From assembly GCA_029962745.1 (NCBI GenBank), contig CM057153.1:5504006-5568005 (forward strand): DNA of 64,000 bases. Reading direction: 5' to 3'. The notes under the pieces were generated by a model that worked only from the letters and a program-made list of their open reading frames with translations, did no database searches and was not told the DNA's origin. Below are positions 36,701 through 47,634 of this stretch, in pieces; the first letter of the stretch is position 1; each line of letters starts with the position of its first letter. Source of the DNA: Echinometra lucunter (taxonomy: Eukaryota > Echinodermata > Echinoidea > Camarodonta > Echinometridae). Position numbers and translations under genes: made by a program.

Positions 36701-39700
36701 GTTCATGTCAAATACTGTGTCCATCACTTTTAGAATAAATTCTTATGCATGGATTCCTTGTGTATTCTTCTGACATTTCCAGTCTTATAAAAGCACTGTG
36801 TTTTGAATATGAGGTTTGAGGCAGTGACTTTACATAGCCCCGAAAGTAACTATCATTAATTAAAAGCCCGTTGTAGAATAAGGTGTTAAACATCTTCACG
36901 ATGACTACCTGAGCAAAATAACTGAACTAAGCATAGCGCACTTGTCTTTTGCTTCTTTACATGCATTTACACATAAAATTGGGCAGAAACATTTGGCCAG
37001 AATTCACAAAAGAGGTTTATATTAAAACCATGGTTTATGCAAATGAAATAAGCATATAAGCGTAGATACACATAAGTGAGTGTATAAAAGCGCATTGATT
37101 CCTGCCCATTGGACAAGAGGACATGTGCATTTTACATTTTTGGAAATTTAGACCATGGCTTAGACGGAAACCTCTTTTGTGAATTCAGGCCTTCATCATT
37201 TTACTTCACCACTTCCTTGGTGATGCAATCTTTTCCTCCTTGTATGGTACATATAGTGCTATCTTTGATTCAGCATATTGCTGCAAAACATGACCTCTTG
37301 AAGAGGTCAGACTAAAGAAGCAAATGGCAAACGGTGCAATCATTTTTATGCCCAATACCATATCACTTCAGAAAAGGGTATTAAAAGGATCATGGACATA
37401 TTTCTGATAAAGTCCCTTCCTCCTATCTCTAGGTGGTATCTTAGTTGGTATTGCTGATGACATCAAACTAAGTTCTATCCTGACAGAAGATGATCTCAAG
37501 TACTATGTCAAACAATACAAAACTTCTGGATTGAGGTGTGCAAATTGAATATTAATGAGTTGTTGTATAGTGTATGATATTGTTGTAATGTAGGTGAAAC
37601 CTTATGCAAGAATTGCTTTATAAAGTATATATGTAAGTACTTTTCTTCTTTAATGGGGAAAAAGGTAACCCTATCCAAAGAAAAAACACTGAAAAGGTTA
37701 TGCTATTAATAACTAGATTCCATGCTGAATTTCAGAATTCAGCATATCATCCTCAAATGTATTTGCTATGAAATTTTATTGCTGTTTTAAATACAAGAAT
37801 GACACACTAAATCTGAAGAGGAAAAGGCAACTTATACATGGATAGTTGACCCCCTTTCATCAAATTCAGCCTTCATTGAAGTTTTCTCAAAGTTATCTCC
37901 CATGAAGCACTTAAGGTACAATGATTTTTCCTGTATTCACTTTTTAATCATTGATCATTTGAATGTTTGATATACAGAGTGAGTCAGAAAAAATGTCCCA
38001 TCATTTTGAAGTTGTCTTGTTTGAAGTATGAACATTCAGTGATGGGTTTCATGATATGTCTTGGTAGAGTTATCCTCCCAGCATTCATTGGTACCCTTTT
38101 TATTTTGTATGCATGACTGCATAACAGACAATCTTTAGAAGACTGCAAAATATCACTTGCACCAAGTGAATGGGTGAAGAATAAAACTGAGGACGAACCA
38201 TAATACTTGTGCTACTTACAAAGGGCTGAACATAAGTAACTGCTGTCAAATCAGGCAAGCCCTTTTGTAGGCAAGTACAATAAAGACATAGATTTCCATT
38301 GTTGTCATTGTTGACCAACAAACGAAAGTCATAACCAACGAGATACATTTCAGATAGCACATTGGATTAATGTACACTTGGTGATGATGATGACGACAAC
38401 GATGATGATAATGATGCTGCTGATGAAGATGATAATGACGATGATGATGATGATGATGATGGTCGTGCTGGTGGTGGTGGTAAAAATTGTTAGGGAATAA
38501 CATTCAGCGATGCTTGGTAAAAAAAAAAATCAATGCTTAATCTGAAAAGGAAAATGTTAACACTGCATTATGAGTTTTTGGCTCTGTGTGTGTGGGGGGG
38601 GGGTGGGATGGGGTGTGTGTGCATGTGTGGGAGGGGGTTGTGTGAGGGTGGGTGTGGTTTTGTGTGTGGATGTGTGCACATAAGTTATAACTTCTTTAAA
38701 GATTGTTTTAATCTTCATCCAGCCACTTGGTGCAAGTGATATTTTGCAGTCTTCTAAAGATTGACTGTTATTCAGTCATGAATGCAAAGATCCAAATGAA
38801 AAGAGTACCAATAAATGCTGGGAGGATAACTCTACCAAGACATATCATGAAACCCATGAATGAATGTTCATACTTAAACAAGACAACTTCAAAATGATGG
38901 GACATTTTTTCTGACTCACTCTGTAGAGTTCCAGAAAAATACTTTTTGATTTCACTTTTTGTTTTTGTCTTCGTAGGAGCATGTTGAATTGGTATCGTAC
39001 AATAGAAGAAAACTGGAAATTCGGTCACAGTGCTGTTGGCAGAAAGGTAGGGTCCTTAATGATACAAATGATTTCCATTTTATGAATTATGATTGTCAAA
39101 TGGTTTTCTTTAAGTGCATCAGTTGTGAGACACTGATGTGGTTTTCTTTTTATTAGAACAGGCAGTCTGAAGTCTTTATGAGATCAAGCTTTGGTCTTTA
39201 TGGAATTGATAGGTTGTTTTGTGTATACATGTAGCAACATGGTGCCAATATGAATCGGGGTCAATTTTTTTCCCCACATGTTTTGATTGTATTAAAAAAA
39301 AAGATAATGTAGAGAAGCTTTAGCCTATTAACATAAATAGTTTAGAAGATGTATGGATTGAACATGTGTTGTGTAAATCTGAGTCAAACTCAAAGATGTA
39401 GTTGCCTTCTCCAAACGCTAAGTATAAACTTGAGTTCAAGGGCCCGTAACACAAAGGTTTGCAATCAATCGCAAATTTAAAACGACCATTCTGATTGGTC
39501 CAGGGTCACCTTTTTGAATGAGATCATTTATACAGACTTAGTGCCCTTATGGCTCAGAACAGATAATATATACTGTACATGTGCAAGAGTGAACAGTGGC
39601 AGTCCAATGCTTATGTCACTAGACTAAAGCTTATACTATAGGGTTATACATGTAGATATTCTCTGTATGCATTGTTGACAGCCAGTGTTATGACTGAAAT

Positions 39701-41535
39701 CTTCCCCCCCCCCCCCCCCATTGTTTTTCACACAGCTGTATATGCCAGCCTTGATGGTGACCTGTGAATTGGATATGGCATTGCCACCTTCAGTCAGCAA
39801 AGTCATGGATCCATTTGTAAGAGACCAGCCCCTCCCCCATTTTGCCTAAAAGTATTTGTTATAAAAACCTCTACTAGGGTTCCTGTGTTCTTGGAAACCT
39901 GAGAAGTTATTGGGTTTCATAAAGAAGTTTTCAATTCTCTGTTTAATAGCTAATCTTTTTAAGCCAAAATCATTGAAAATATTTTAAGGCCATTGTGAAT
40001 TATCATTTAAAATGATTGGTCCAAAGCATTATTGGAAGGATAGGAATTATTATGAAGGAAAGGAAACACCCTATTGAATAATTAGCAAATTGTGTATATC
40101 ATTTGTGCAAGTTGCATGTCACTTTACCAGTATGTATTTTGCTGCTTTACTTAATTGGGTAATAAAAATTCTAGCCAGAAAAATAAACTAAAAAAATATT
40201 TGAATGCTCATTTATTTCTTCTTTCATGTTATTACTCTTTTTCTGTTATTATGTTCTGTGGTGTGTTTTTTCCCCTCCCTGTCTTTCATTCACTTTTGAG
40301 ATATACAGTGTTTTGTCCAAATCTCCTTCTCTTTTTTTTTGAACAGGTGGTCAACTTGACCAGAGGTCATATTGAAGATAGTGGACATTGGGCGGCCTTA
40401 GAACAGTAAGTTTAGATAAACATGGCATATCACAAATATATACAGCTGTGAGAGGGTCTGTTTGGAAACAGTGGTACCCATAGTGACGTGATTTGCGACT
40501 ATTTTTTCCTATAAGCAGAACTCTGCAATCACTGAGGACACCATAGTGTAACCAGACACATGAACAGAGGCAGTATATATTTGATTTATATTTGCCCAAA
40601 TGCAGATGTATTAAATGATATAAACAATCAGCAATGCATGTAACAATTGCATTGCACTGTTTAAAACATGTAATAAGTTTACTGAAATGCTGACGTCATC
40701 ACACCCTGATGCCTTAAAGGATAATGGAATTCAGGCATCAGTGTGCTTTTAGTGAATGAAGATGAACAAGTGAAAGTTTGATCAAAATCGGACAATCTGT
40801 TCAAGAGTTACGAATTTTGAAAGTTTAAGCAAATCCCTATTATGAGGATCCAATAAGTTGGCAACTTTGCCAGCTTCTGTGATGTCATTGTGGACAACTC
40901 TCCATTCATTTTGTGCATAATTTTTCAAGAAAATTGATTTATGTAAAATTTTTAGTTAGGAATAAACATAATTCTTTGCTTGCAGAATCGATGTATCCAT
41001 GTCATACTCAAACAGTAAATCACAAAAAAATCTATTTTTCTTGAAAATGAAGAAAATGTTAAATTCTGTGTACAAAAGGAACGGAGAGTTGTCCACGATG
41101 ACATCTCAGATGCTGGCAAAGTTGCTGACTTGAAGATCCTCATAATAGGGATTTACTTAAAATTTCAAAATTCATAACTCTTGAACAAATAATCTGATTT
41201 TTCTCAAACTTGCACTGTCTACTCTTTCTTGTACTTCATTCAAGCACACTAATATCTGGGTTGCATTCTCCTTTAAACAATAGATGTGCACAAATTCATG
41301 ACATCACAAGTCTTACAATACAGAATGCTCTTTTTGACCATGATGTCATAACACACCGTGAATTATAGTACTATTCATGGATCTTGATATCATTTAGTTT
41401 AGTAATTTCCCTTTGTTTCAATTTTTCACTTGCAGGCCTAAGAAACTCAATAAGATCCTTGTTGATTGGCTGAACAAGGTCCACAAAGGTTCCAACCGAC
41501 CTATCTTTCCCATCAGCCTAGGGATGCAGACATGA
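20721..41535 (+). CDS. EPHX2: Bifunctional (soluble) epoxide hydrolase 2-like, copy 1, 19 exons
   Basis: Exons: 20721-20815, 28017-28101, 30055-30211, 30621-30814, 31257-31379, 31964-32032, 32543-32638, 33114-33192, 33529-33563, 34259-34285, 34654-34739, 35521-35635, 36175-36246, 36568-36610, 37433-37535, 38977-39046, 39736-39816, 40347-40405, 41436-41535. All junctions are GT-AG, and they join to 562 codons plus stop (human protein 555 aa, also 19 exons). N-terminal HAD phosphatase-like domain: DLGGV (D8, but G10 replaces the second Asp), T120-N121, K158, D182-D183. C-terminal hydrolase: HGFP at 261-264, nucleophile D331 in GHDWGG, Tyr380 and Tyr466, D496, H524. The family opens lipid epoxides to diols, and the N-domain removes phosphate from lipid phosphates. 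The C-terminus GMQT lacks a peroxisomal signal. It is paired in tandem with the gene at 47635. Confidence 0.95.
21045..21093. repeat. G-rich tract
   Basis: Almost pure G with single A interruptions, at least four runs of six or more G. It could form G-quadruplex structures and is a likely site of sequencing error. Confidence 0.9.
21708..21830. repeat. (ATT)n and (ATC)n microsatellite
   Basis: A trinucleotide array inside the hAT-like element. The Ile-rich frames on both strands are artefacts. Confidence 0.93.
22115..23335 (+). mobile_element. Nested hAT-like element, probable
   Basis: About 1.2 kb starting CAGAGGCGGTGCTCC plus a G-run and ending with a C-run and GACGCTCCGTCGCCCTG. The ends are only roughly inverted copies, and the flanks TCAATTTA and TGTATTTA agree at 6 of 8 positions. 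The interior is rich in GTGCCCCTTTT words and holds two copies of CGCTCGCTTCGCTCGC-like motifs (about 22767 and 23101). A short piece of the right end recurs at about 23795-23850. Confidence 0.5.
23358..23470. repeat. GT-rich microsatellite
   Basis: An imperfect (GT)n array interrupted by GAGAGGGTGGGTGCGG, itself repeated twice. Confidence 0.9.
23878..24310 (-). mobile_element. LINE 3' fragment (reverse transcriptase C-terminus)
   Basis: The minus strand from about 24300 to the stop at 24027 reads an uninterrupted frame without an initiator Met: FKLLLLVYKVVNGRAPGYV, then RTRLSSSVTFTLPRT, FSSTAPRLWNKLPPLLKSS, and FKRNLKTYLF followed by TAA. This is the classic C-terminal tail of CR1/L2-type ORF2 proteins. 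Beyond it, CACTTTGTATCTTGTGG and GGCGCTATAGAAATA followed by ATT repeats form the 3' end. It is 5'-truncated near 24310. Confidence 0.85.
25322..25845. mobile_element. TIR element with GGGGGGCCACTCAGATA ends
   Basis: The left end GGGGGGCCACTCAGATA is matched by the inverted right end TATCTGAGTGCCCCCC. The interior repeats CCCCTAAACAGGTTT three times (about 25383, 25449, 25491) and has ACACGCGTTACGCGTTT near the right. No ORF. Flanks are not clearly duplicated. Confidence 0.55.
27209..27420 (+). repeat. Second copy of the intron 1 start
   Basis: TGAGTATCGGCGTAGATCT is identical to 20817-20835, and the following ~200 bp align with the start of intron 1 in both paralogs, more closely with copy 2 (GCAGACTTTGGCATGCT, GTGAAAGTTC..TTCACCTAGT). 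No exon 1 lies upstream of it. This may be what remains of a second 5' end of this gene. Confidence 0.7.
28738..28881. mobile_element. MITE with GGTAAC-rich foldback, in intron 2 of copy 1
   Basis: Ends CTGGGCCACGTTACATAA and the inverted CTGGGCCCTGTTACACAA. The interior contains ACCATTGATGGTAAC, TTGAGCAATGTTACCATGG and their complements. It is closely related to 52558-52720 in intron 6 of copy 2. Confidence 0.7.
29060..29990 (+). repeat. ~157-bp minisatellite in intron 2 of copy 1
   Basis: Starts with CCCCCGCCAAACGAAGTTTG and a GGTCGGTCGG tract, then about 5.5 diverged units. Landmarks recur every 156-160 bp: TTGCCATGGTAA at about 29260, 29417, 29576, 29736 and 29893, and TTGGTCATGGGATG(A/T)AGATGTGCAAG in each unit. 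It has the same period as the array at 59135-60660 and some shared words. No coding sense. Confidence 0.85.
34811..35200 (+). repeat. Dispersed repeat in intron 11 of copy 1
   Basis: It contains GAAGGCCGACCTAAGCA, ATTCATGATCAAAAATGAAT and GATATCATGGCGATAACGGG. An inverted copy occupies 52095-52480 in intron 6 of copy 2. No TIR or ORF identified; class unknown. Confidence 0.7.
36995..37191. mobile_element. Palindromic MITE in intron 14 of copy 1
   Basis: A 197-bp foldback. The left arm GGCCAGAATTCACAAAAGAG is mirrored by the right arm CTCTTTTGTGAATTCAGGCC, and the arms extend through AACCATGG. No ORF and no clear target duplication. Confidence 0.65.
37974..38924. mobile_element. Foldback element with ~200-bp inverted ends, in intron 15 of copy 1
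   Basis: The left arm (37974-38180) begins ACAGAGTGAGTCAGAAAAA and contains TGTCCCATCATTTTGAAG and CTTGGTAGAGTTATCCTCC; the right arm (38717-38924) is its inverted copy, ending CTGACTCACTCTGT. TA lies next to the right end and TAT next to the left, in keeping with Tc1/mariner-type insertion. The middle holds GAT repeats (38380-38470) and a GT-rich tract (38588-38690). No transposase frame. Confidence 0.8.
40718..41272. mobile_element. piggyBac-like MITE in intron 18 of copy 1
   Basis: A 555-bp foldback flanked by TTAA on both sides (40714-40717 and 41273-41276). Arms over 130 bp long share AGGAKAATG, TAGTGTGCTT, GTTCAAGAGTTAYGAATTTTGAAA and CCCTATTATGAGGATC. TTAA duplication is the hallmark of piggyBac insertion. 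It is absent from intron 18 of copy 2, so it arrived after the gene duplication. Confidence 0.8.
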
Positions 41536-43195
41536 TGTGAGCCCACCCAATTGCCAGTGACATAAAAGGGAGTCCAGGTGGACCAATTATACACACACCT
41601 TGCTTGAGAAGACCATGCTGCTTTTCAAATACTTAAAATCATGAACATCAATTACGTTAAGATGAAAAATGTATTTTTGACACATTTGATTCATTTGATT
41701 TGATCAAAACATTATTATGAGATTACAAATCATCATTATTATAATATTTCAGATGGAAACAGGACTATGCTCTATATTCCTGTAATATTCGGATTACTGG
41801 TAATGAAAACAGCTGTTTGAAAGGAAAATAATGTATTTGGCAGAGTTGTCAGTTGTATTAATGGGATATATACAATTATCTTTACATGTATCATGATTAT
41901 GGACATATAGTTCTTTCTTATATCTCCAGAAATATTAGAATGTACTTGTTAGATGCTTTTGCTCCCCTCCCTTTTCACTCTATCTCTTTCTGTACATGTA
42001 GATCTTTTGACCTCTCTCTCTATTTGTTTGGTGAGAGCTAGAAGATGTATTAATTAACACACTTATGGTGCTTGGCTGTCACTATTTCCTCATCTTGTTC
42101 CATCACCATCCCTCCTTTCATCCTCTTCACTTTCATACTGTTTCACTATTTCGTTATGTCTATCTCCTCATATATCCACTTTTTTTCCTTTCTCATACTT
42201 CTCTTTTCTTCTTCCTCTCTAGTGAATGCAGAAGAAAGCAGTATTCTTCATGTATGAATATATGTTCCTTATTTGATGGGATGTTTGGTACCGTACCAAC
42301 TAAACCTTCACCGATTTGCTGAATTATTTTTTTTTCGACACAGTACCCAGGGCACCAAAAGCATGTGAAAGTAATTTTATTATTGTTTTTATTAATATGC
42401 AAGAAGATTTTAATGAATTTGAGACCTTTATCTTCATATGTTGTCATAAAAGAAGGAAGATCAGCTTTGGGATCGTTATCGCCAATCGTGTCGCCTGACA
42501 ACATTGTTTGACTGTATTCTGATATACGCAAGATGGCATACCAACACTGAAGAATGAAAAAGCGGTAGATTATTATTTTTTGTTGTTGTTAGTACAGTGA
42601 GGTATGTGGTTAAATTCCATGAAAAGCAGTAGTTTACCGCCTAAATCAGTAGAGTTGGCAATTATAAGATGGCGTTACACAACGCCGTCCCCAGGTTAAG
42701 GGGTGCTGCATCATTTCTAGGTATCACATTCCAACGAAACCATTTTTGTAAATGATGTACCGTATACATGTGCAACTATGTAGAACAGTATATATAATTC
42801 TGTGTTTTTCATTTGGTAGGCATGTAATTTTGCATGGTATATTTTGGCAAAGCAAATAAAAGTCACTTGAGATTATTATGCTGATATCTCATTTGCATCA
42901 ACAAAAAGACTGTTATTTAACAAACTTTATGGTCATGCAGGATATTGAATTTTTTGTACAAGCTTTCATTGATTTGGTCTCGTTTGTGTGTCTGAAAAGC
43001 AATGAAGTGAACTGCGCTCTATTTGAAGTGTTCATTTTTTCCAAGTGTAGTTGTTACACAACAGCAATTATGTAGTGTATAGTGGTTGAATTTTTAAGCC
43101 ATGTATATTTTTTGTACTTTTTTATGTAGTATGTAATTGTTGGATTTTTAAGACATATATGTTTTAATTTATCAAATAAACTTACTTTTCCTAAT
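41536..43195 (+). other. 3' UTR of copy 1, inferred
   Basis: The first ~300 bp align well with sequence after the copy 2 stop (for example GAGAAGACCATGCTG and GCTGTTTGAAAGGAAAAT). Candidate polyadenylation signals AATAAA are at about 42858 and 43175. The true end cannot be set without transcripts. Confidence 0.5.
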
Positions 43196-44498
43196 CCTTG
43201 AAACGTATTACGGTATTTTTATTTTAATGCATTAAATCTGGTATATTTTGTTGTTGCTGTTATGGCTTAGGCTAGCATGCATTCTTAAATTGTATTAGGT
43301 TTATCTAATTTTGTTTGTCAAAGTCTTAGTGGTACAGTGGAACTTTTTTGTAGCTAACTCCATAGAACCAAGGAAATAACTTTGGTATATCTACTGAAAT
43401 CTTGTTATAGCAGGAAGAACTAGCAGAAAAACAGAAAACTGGGTCTGGAAAAAATTGTATCGTGCAACTTACAACAAGAGTTTGTTATTAAGTGTTGCTA
43501 ATGATATTCCACTCTATTATACAATTACATATATATCATAAACAGGCAACAGATGTATGATTTCATCTTCTTTTACTATGGAATTTTTCTGAGAAAGACT
43601 GAAATATTTGTGTAATATGTAATAGGTTTATAGACTGAAATATTTCATGTAGCAGGTTTATAGACTGAAATATTTGTGAAATAGTTAACAGGTTTATGGT
43701 AGTATATCATCTTTTGATTTGATTGAAAAAATTGAAGTAATAAAAAATTGTATGAGAAAAACTTATTGCCTTATTTTGTATTCTCTTAATTTTAATTGAT
43801 TTTGATTTTGATTATGATTATGATTTTGATTTGTTTATTCATACATATAATAATCATATGGATTATATAGATCATCAGTTACAGGGTTTAATCATTTAAA
43901 TCATTTCAGAAATGCTACTAGTATAACCGTCGTTTTATAACAGATTTATCAAAAATTTCAAAAACTGATTGATTACAATTATATCATTATTTTCTTCTCT
44001 AGAAGTGTGTGCGTGTGTGGGGGGGGGGGGTATATATGCCCCCCCTCCCCGATTTACACCAATGGTTTGTTCAGCGGATACTGAAACTTTTACTCACTGA
44101 TTTTGGGCTTTCGTAGATTTTTAGATTTTAAAAAATATACTCCCTCAAAAATCTCTCTCTCTCCCCACTCTCTCATTCCTTTAATTCTCCCATTCTGACC
44201 CTTCCCATGAATCCCTTTTATCTTGGCCTCTTCCTCTTTTCCTGCTGATTAGTTAGATGACTACACATAAATATAGTGCCTCGCTTGTATATACCACGCA
44301 CCGTGGCACGAGAAACTCCTGCGCTCTGGAGAGGTCCGATCAACTGTCATGGGCAGGGTAATCAGACGTCCCGTATTTGAACCACTGGGGGGGGGGGGGG
44401 GAGGGGGGTGTAGAGGCCACTGAGATTGCCGACAAACAATGCCACCGATTGCCGACGACCAACGTCTATAAATTATAGGCGTGTTCAATTGTGTGCCT
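43196..44498. other. Intergenic sequence between the paralogs
   Basis: AT-rich, with three near-copies of GGTTTATAGACTGAAATATTT (about 43624-43700), GATTTT repeats near 43790, and G/C-run segments near 44020 and 44387. No gene seen. Confidence 0.5.
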
Positions 44499-45488
44499 CC
44501 CCAAGACAAAAATTGAATACCCATTGAATTTCAATGGGTGTTCAATTGGTTTCAATTTGTACTAATGGGTCTTAATAGGTTTCAATTGGTAAACATTAGA
44601 ATTCTGTTGACGTCCTAAATTTCTACCAGCCATGGGGTCAATCAGTCCCAACTGGTCCAATGGGATTGCAATGGGACAGCTGATTTCAATTGGTTCAATT
44701 CGAAGAATTGGGCCAATTGGTTTCAATGGGGAACAATTTGGACCAATTGGTTTCAATGGGGAACAATTTGGACCAATTGGTTTTAATGGGGACCAATTGG
44801 GACCAATTAAAAATTAGTTTTCAATGGGGGTCACGTGACTGGTTTTACTTCATTTGCATATTTGCTATTTTTTATTGAAAATTCAACAAATGAAATAGAA
44901 TACATATGAGTAATATTTCTTTGTATATTCATTCTAAATAATGTTTGTGAAATGTTTCACCAAAAAATAAATGATTTTGCATTTCATATTTCAAATAACA
45001 ACAGAAAGATTGATATACTAACTAGAATTTTTCACTCAATACACTGATCATGCTATATAAGAAATCAGATTGAATGATTTAGAGACTTCAATTGGTTTCA
45101 ATTGGGCCAATTGACCCATTGAATACCAAATGAAATACAAATTGACCCACTGAAACAAATAGGTCCCCATTGCCCCCATGGAATACCAATTGGCAATCGG
45201 GAGTACATGGAAAGTGAAACAATGGGTCCCCATTAACCCATTGAAATCGACCCATTAAAAATCAATTGGTCCCTATTGGCAATTGGTCCCCATTAACCCA
45301 TTGAAATCAGCCCATTAAAAACCGGCAATTGGTCCCCATTGGCCCCTTTACCAAAACCAATTGGCAATGGGTTTTTAATGGGTCAATTTCAATGGGGACC
45401 CATTGTTTCACTTCCCATGTACTCCCAATTGCCAACTGGTATTCAATGGGGATCTCCAATGGGGATTCAATTGGATTTTCGTCCTGGG
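44499..45488. repeat. CAATTGG/CCCATTG foldback repeat
   Basis: About 990 bp. Ends CCCAAGACAAAAATTGAA and the inverted CCCAGGACGAAAATCCAATTGAA. Both halves are packed with words such as CAATTGGTTTCAATGGGG, in largely opposite orientation, around an AT-rich centre (44830-45060). Units near 44700-44790 repeat at 31 bp. ORFs rich in MG, QLV and PIG are artefacts. It may be a foldback transposon with expanded subterminal repeats. Confidence 0.7.
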
Positions 45489-47300
45489 TCTACATATTTT
45501 CCTTCGTCTTTCCTACACATTTCAGTCGATTTCAGTCGATTTCAACCAGATTTGGTGACTTTTATATATATTTACTCTTTTTTCATGGTAGAAGTGATAA
45601 TTCTTCGTCAAAATATAAGATATCTGATTTACACATGTACACTTTTTCGTCACCTCACCTTTCCCAAATCCATCTTGTATCTGAATATTATACAAGCGAG
45701 CATAACGAGCGAGGAAAAAATACATATATACTCCTTTTCATGGTAGAAGTGAAATTTCTTCATCAGAATACACCCTTTTCTTTTGCCGACAGCGATCGCG
45801 AATTTGCCGACAAGAATTTTGAATGGGGTGTCACACGTACCCCCCCCCCACCCTCCCCCCTAGAGACGCCCCTGACTGTTGCAATATTGGATTGAAAATA
45901 TATATATATAGCCAAAATTAGTTATATAATATACAAGCGGAAATGAAACATGTGGAAGCAGAAATGTTTCATAATTTTTGCTCGCTCGCTTCGCTTGCTC
46001 ACTAAGTTTTGAAATACAGCGATGTACATGTGTTTTCATTACTCGGGCAGACAACGCCCCTAGTTGAATTGTACTTTAGTAGTAGAATTCAGTGTAATAT
46101 TTTATTGAACAATGACTCATGAGCCGGGATGTTAAACTTCAATTAATATCCCTAGGCCTATATGCTCAGATGAATGGCTTGACATATTCAGCGCCAATTA
46201 TGAGCATGATGAGAGCAATTTTAACAATTTGAAAGCGGATCCTTAAATTTTATAGGAAAAGATGGGGACTCGTTGTTAAGTGTTATAAGATTCAGTTTTA
46301 ATGTTCTTTGTCGACAAATTTAAGATATTTTCAATTCAAACTTAATCATAATATTTCTTGGTGTAAATAAGCATTTTTGAAGATTGTTGGTGTATCCCAC
46401 TCTGATTCATGTATATTATGCTTGGCGGATACTGAAAATTTTGCTCACTAATTGTGGGAATGCTCCTTAACTCGTAGATTTTTAGATGATTTAAAAAATA
46501 TACCATCAGAAGTGAAATTAAATTAACTTTTTGATATATATTTTTTCCTTCAGTGGCAACCCAGATGGATATCATTCCTCATATAATTTCGCAGGGGGGG
46601 GGGGCGGTATGCTGGCACATTATTTTCAGTTAAATGTTCCTTTTTTATTTTCGTCCTTTCAAAGAATAATAAGTATCAGTATGAAATCGAAGAAATATTA
46701 TACATGTATCCCACCAAGATCTTTGAATGCAGGATCGTTCAACTTTAATATTCAAATTCCAGAATGTGGTTGCTCTTTTAATGTAGGCCTACTGTATCTT
46801 GTTTGTCAAACATGTTATGTTTCTGTCTGTTTGTTTATTTGTTATACTGTTTATATGCACTGAGAAAACTTGAATAAAGAATTTATTTGAAAAAAAAAAA
46901 ATATCCGAAAACTCCAGAGGTCTATTTTTCTAAAGAGGAGGCCACCGATTAAATTGTAAAGGGAAGGGAATAGGCGCGGAGAATAGGGTAGTCAGCCCTC
47001 TTCTGGATAGGCCTAAAACTATACAGTGAATGTTTTATATGTATTTAGCAGTGGACTTTGTACGGTTTGTACAAAGTGAATGTTTTATATGTATTTAGCA
47101 GTGGACTTTGTACGGTTTGTACAACTTTGATTTGCAGTGTGAAGCCACTTTTGTATGAAAAGATCATGGGTGCAGCACACGCCCCCCCCCCCCTTTCTGA
47201 TACGACACGCGAATTGTAAAAGCTGAACTTATAGGCTAGGGTTCTTGCACATGTTTTGTAAATCTGACGTGTTTTTATTGTCTTTCCTTCTCATTTTTAA
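45489..47300. other. Intergenic repeats upstream of copy 2
   Basis: It contains ATTTCAGTCG direct repeats (45520), GCGAGCATAACGAGCGAGG (45695) and CGCTCGCTTCGCTTGCTC (45982), a C-run (45841) and a retroposon-like end AATAAAGAATTTATTTG plus poly-A (46874-46903). No protein-coding gene recognised. Confidence 0.5.
47028..47131 (+). repeat. 52-bp tandem duplication
   Basis: Two adjacent copies of a unit beginning GTGAATGTTTTATATG and ending GGTTTGTACAA. Confidence 0.85.
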
Positions 47301-47307
47301 AAATTCA

Positions 47308-47634
47308 AGTCGGATGTATGTCTGTGGAAATAGATTGTGGCATTAAAATTGATGGTATTATATATCTTAGAAATTAATAATTCCACTCATTTGGCTTACC
47401 ATAACTTTTTGGAATGCAAACACACGTGTGTACTTGTTTACGGTCAAACGCAATGACCTCTCACAGACATTTCATTGAGTAAACTTTCAGGTATTTTGCT
47501 CTGTCATGACTCTACAAATCGCCAGATCTGTCTTCTGTCGAAGTACAAGCACACGAGCTCTGAGATTCCTAGCAGTAACGCAGAGACATTGTACCGATCG
47601 GACGTCTTCATCTACCTTAAATATAGCACAAAAT
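47308..47634 (+). promoter_or_regulatory. Upstream region of EPHX2-like copy 2, with possible leader-peptide extension
   Basis: Homologous to 20255-20720. Unlike copy 1, there is an in-frame ATG at 47506, 43 codons before the conserved start at 47635. It reads MTLQIARSVFCRSTSTRALR and on to the conserved MKKK: rich in Arg, Ser, Thr and Ala with only one acidic residue (Asp32), the pattern of a mitochondrial presequence. Whether transcripts include 47506 is unknown. Confidence 0.5.

Noticed and set aside
45329..45895. 188-codon frame
   Set aside because: It runs through the CAATTGG foldback and following low-complexity sequence and resembles no protein.
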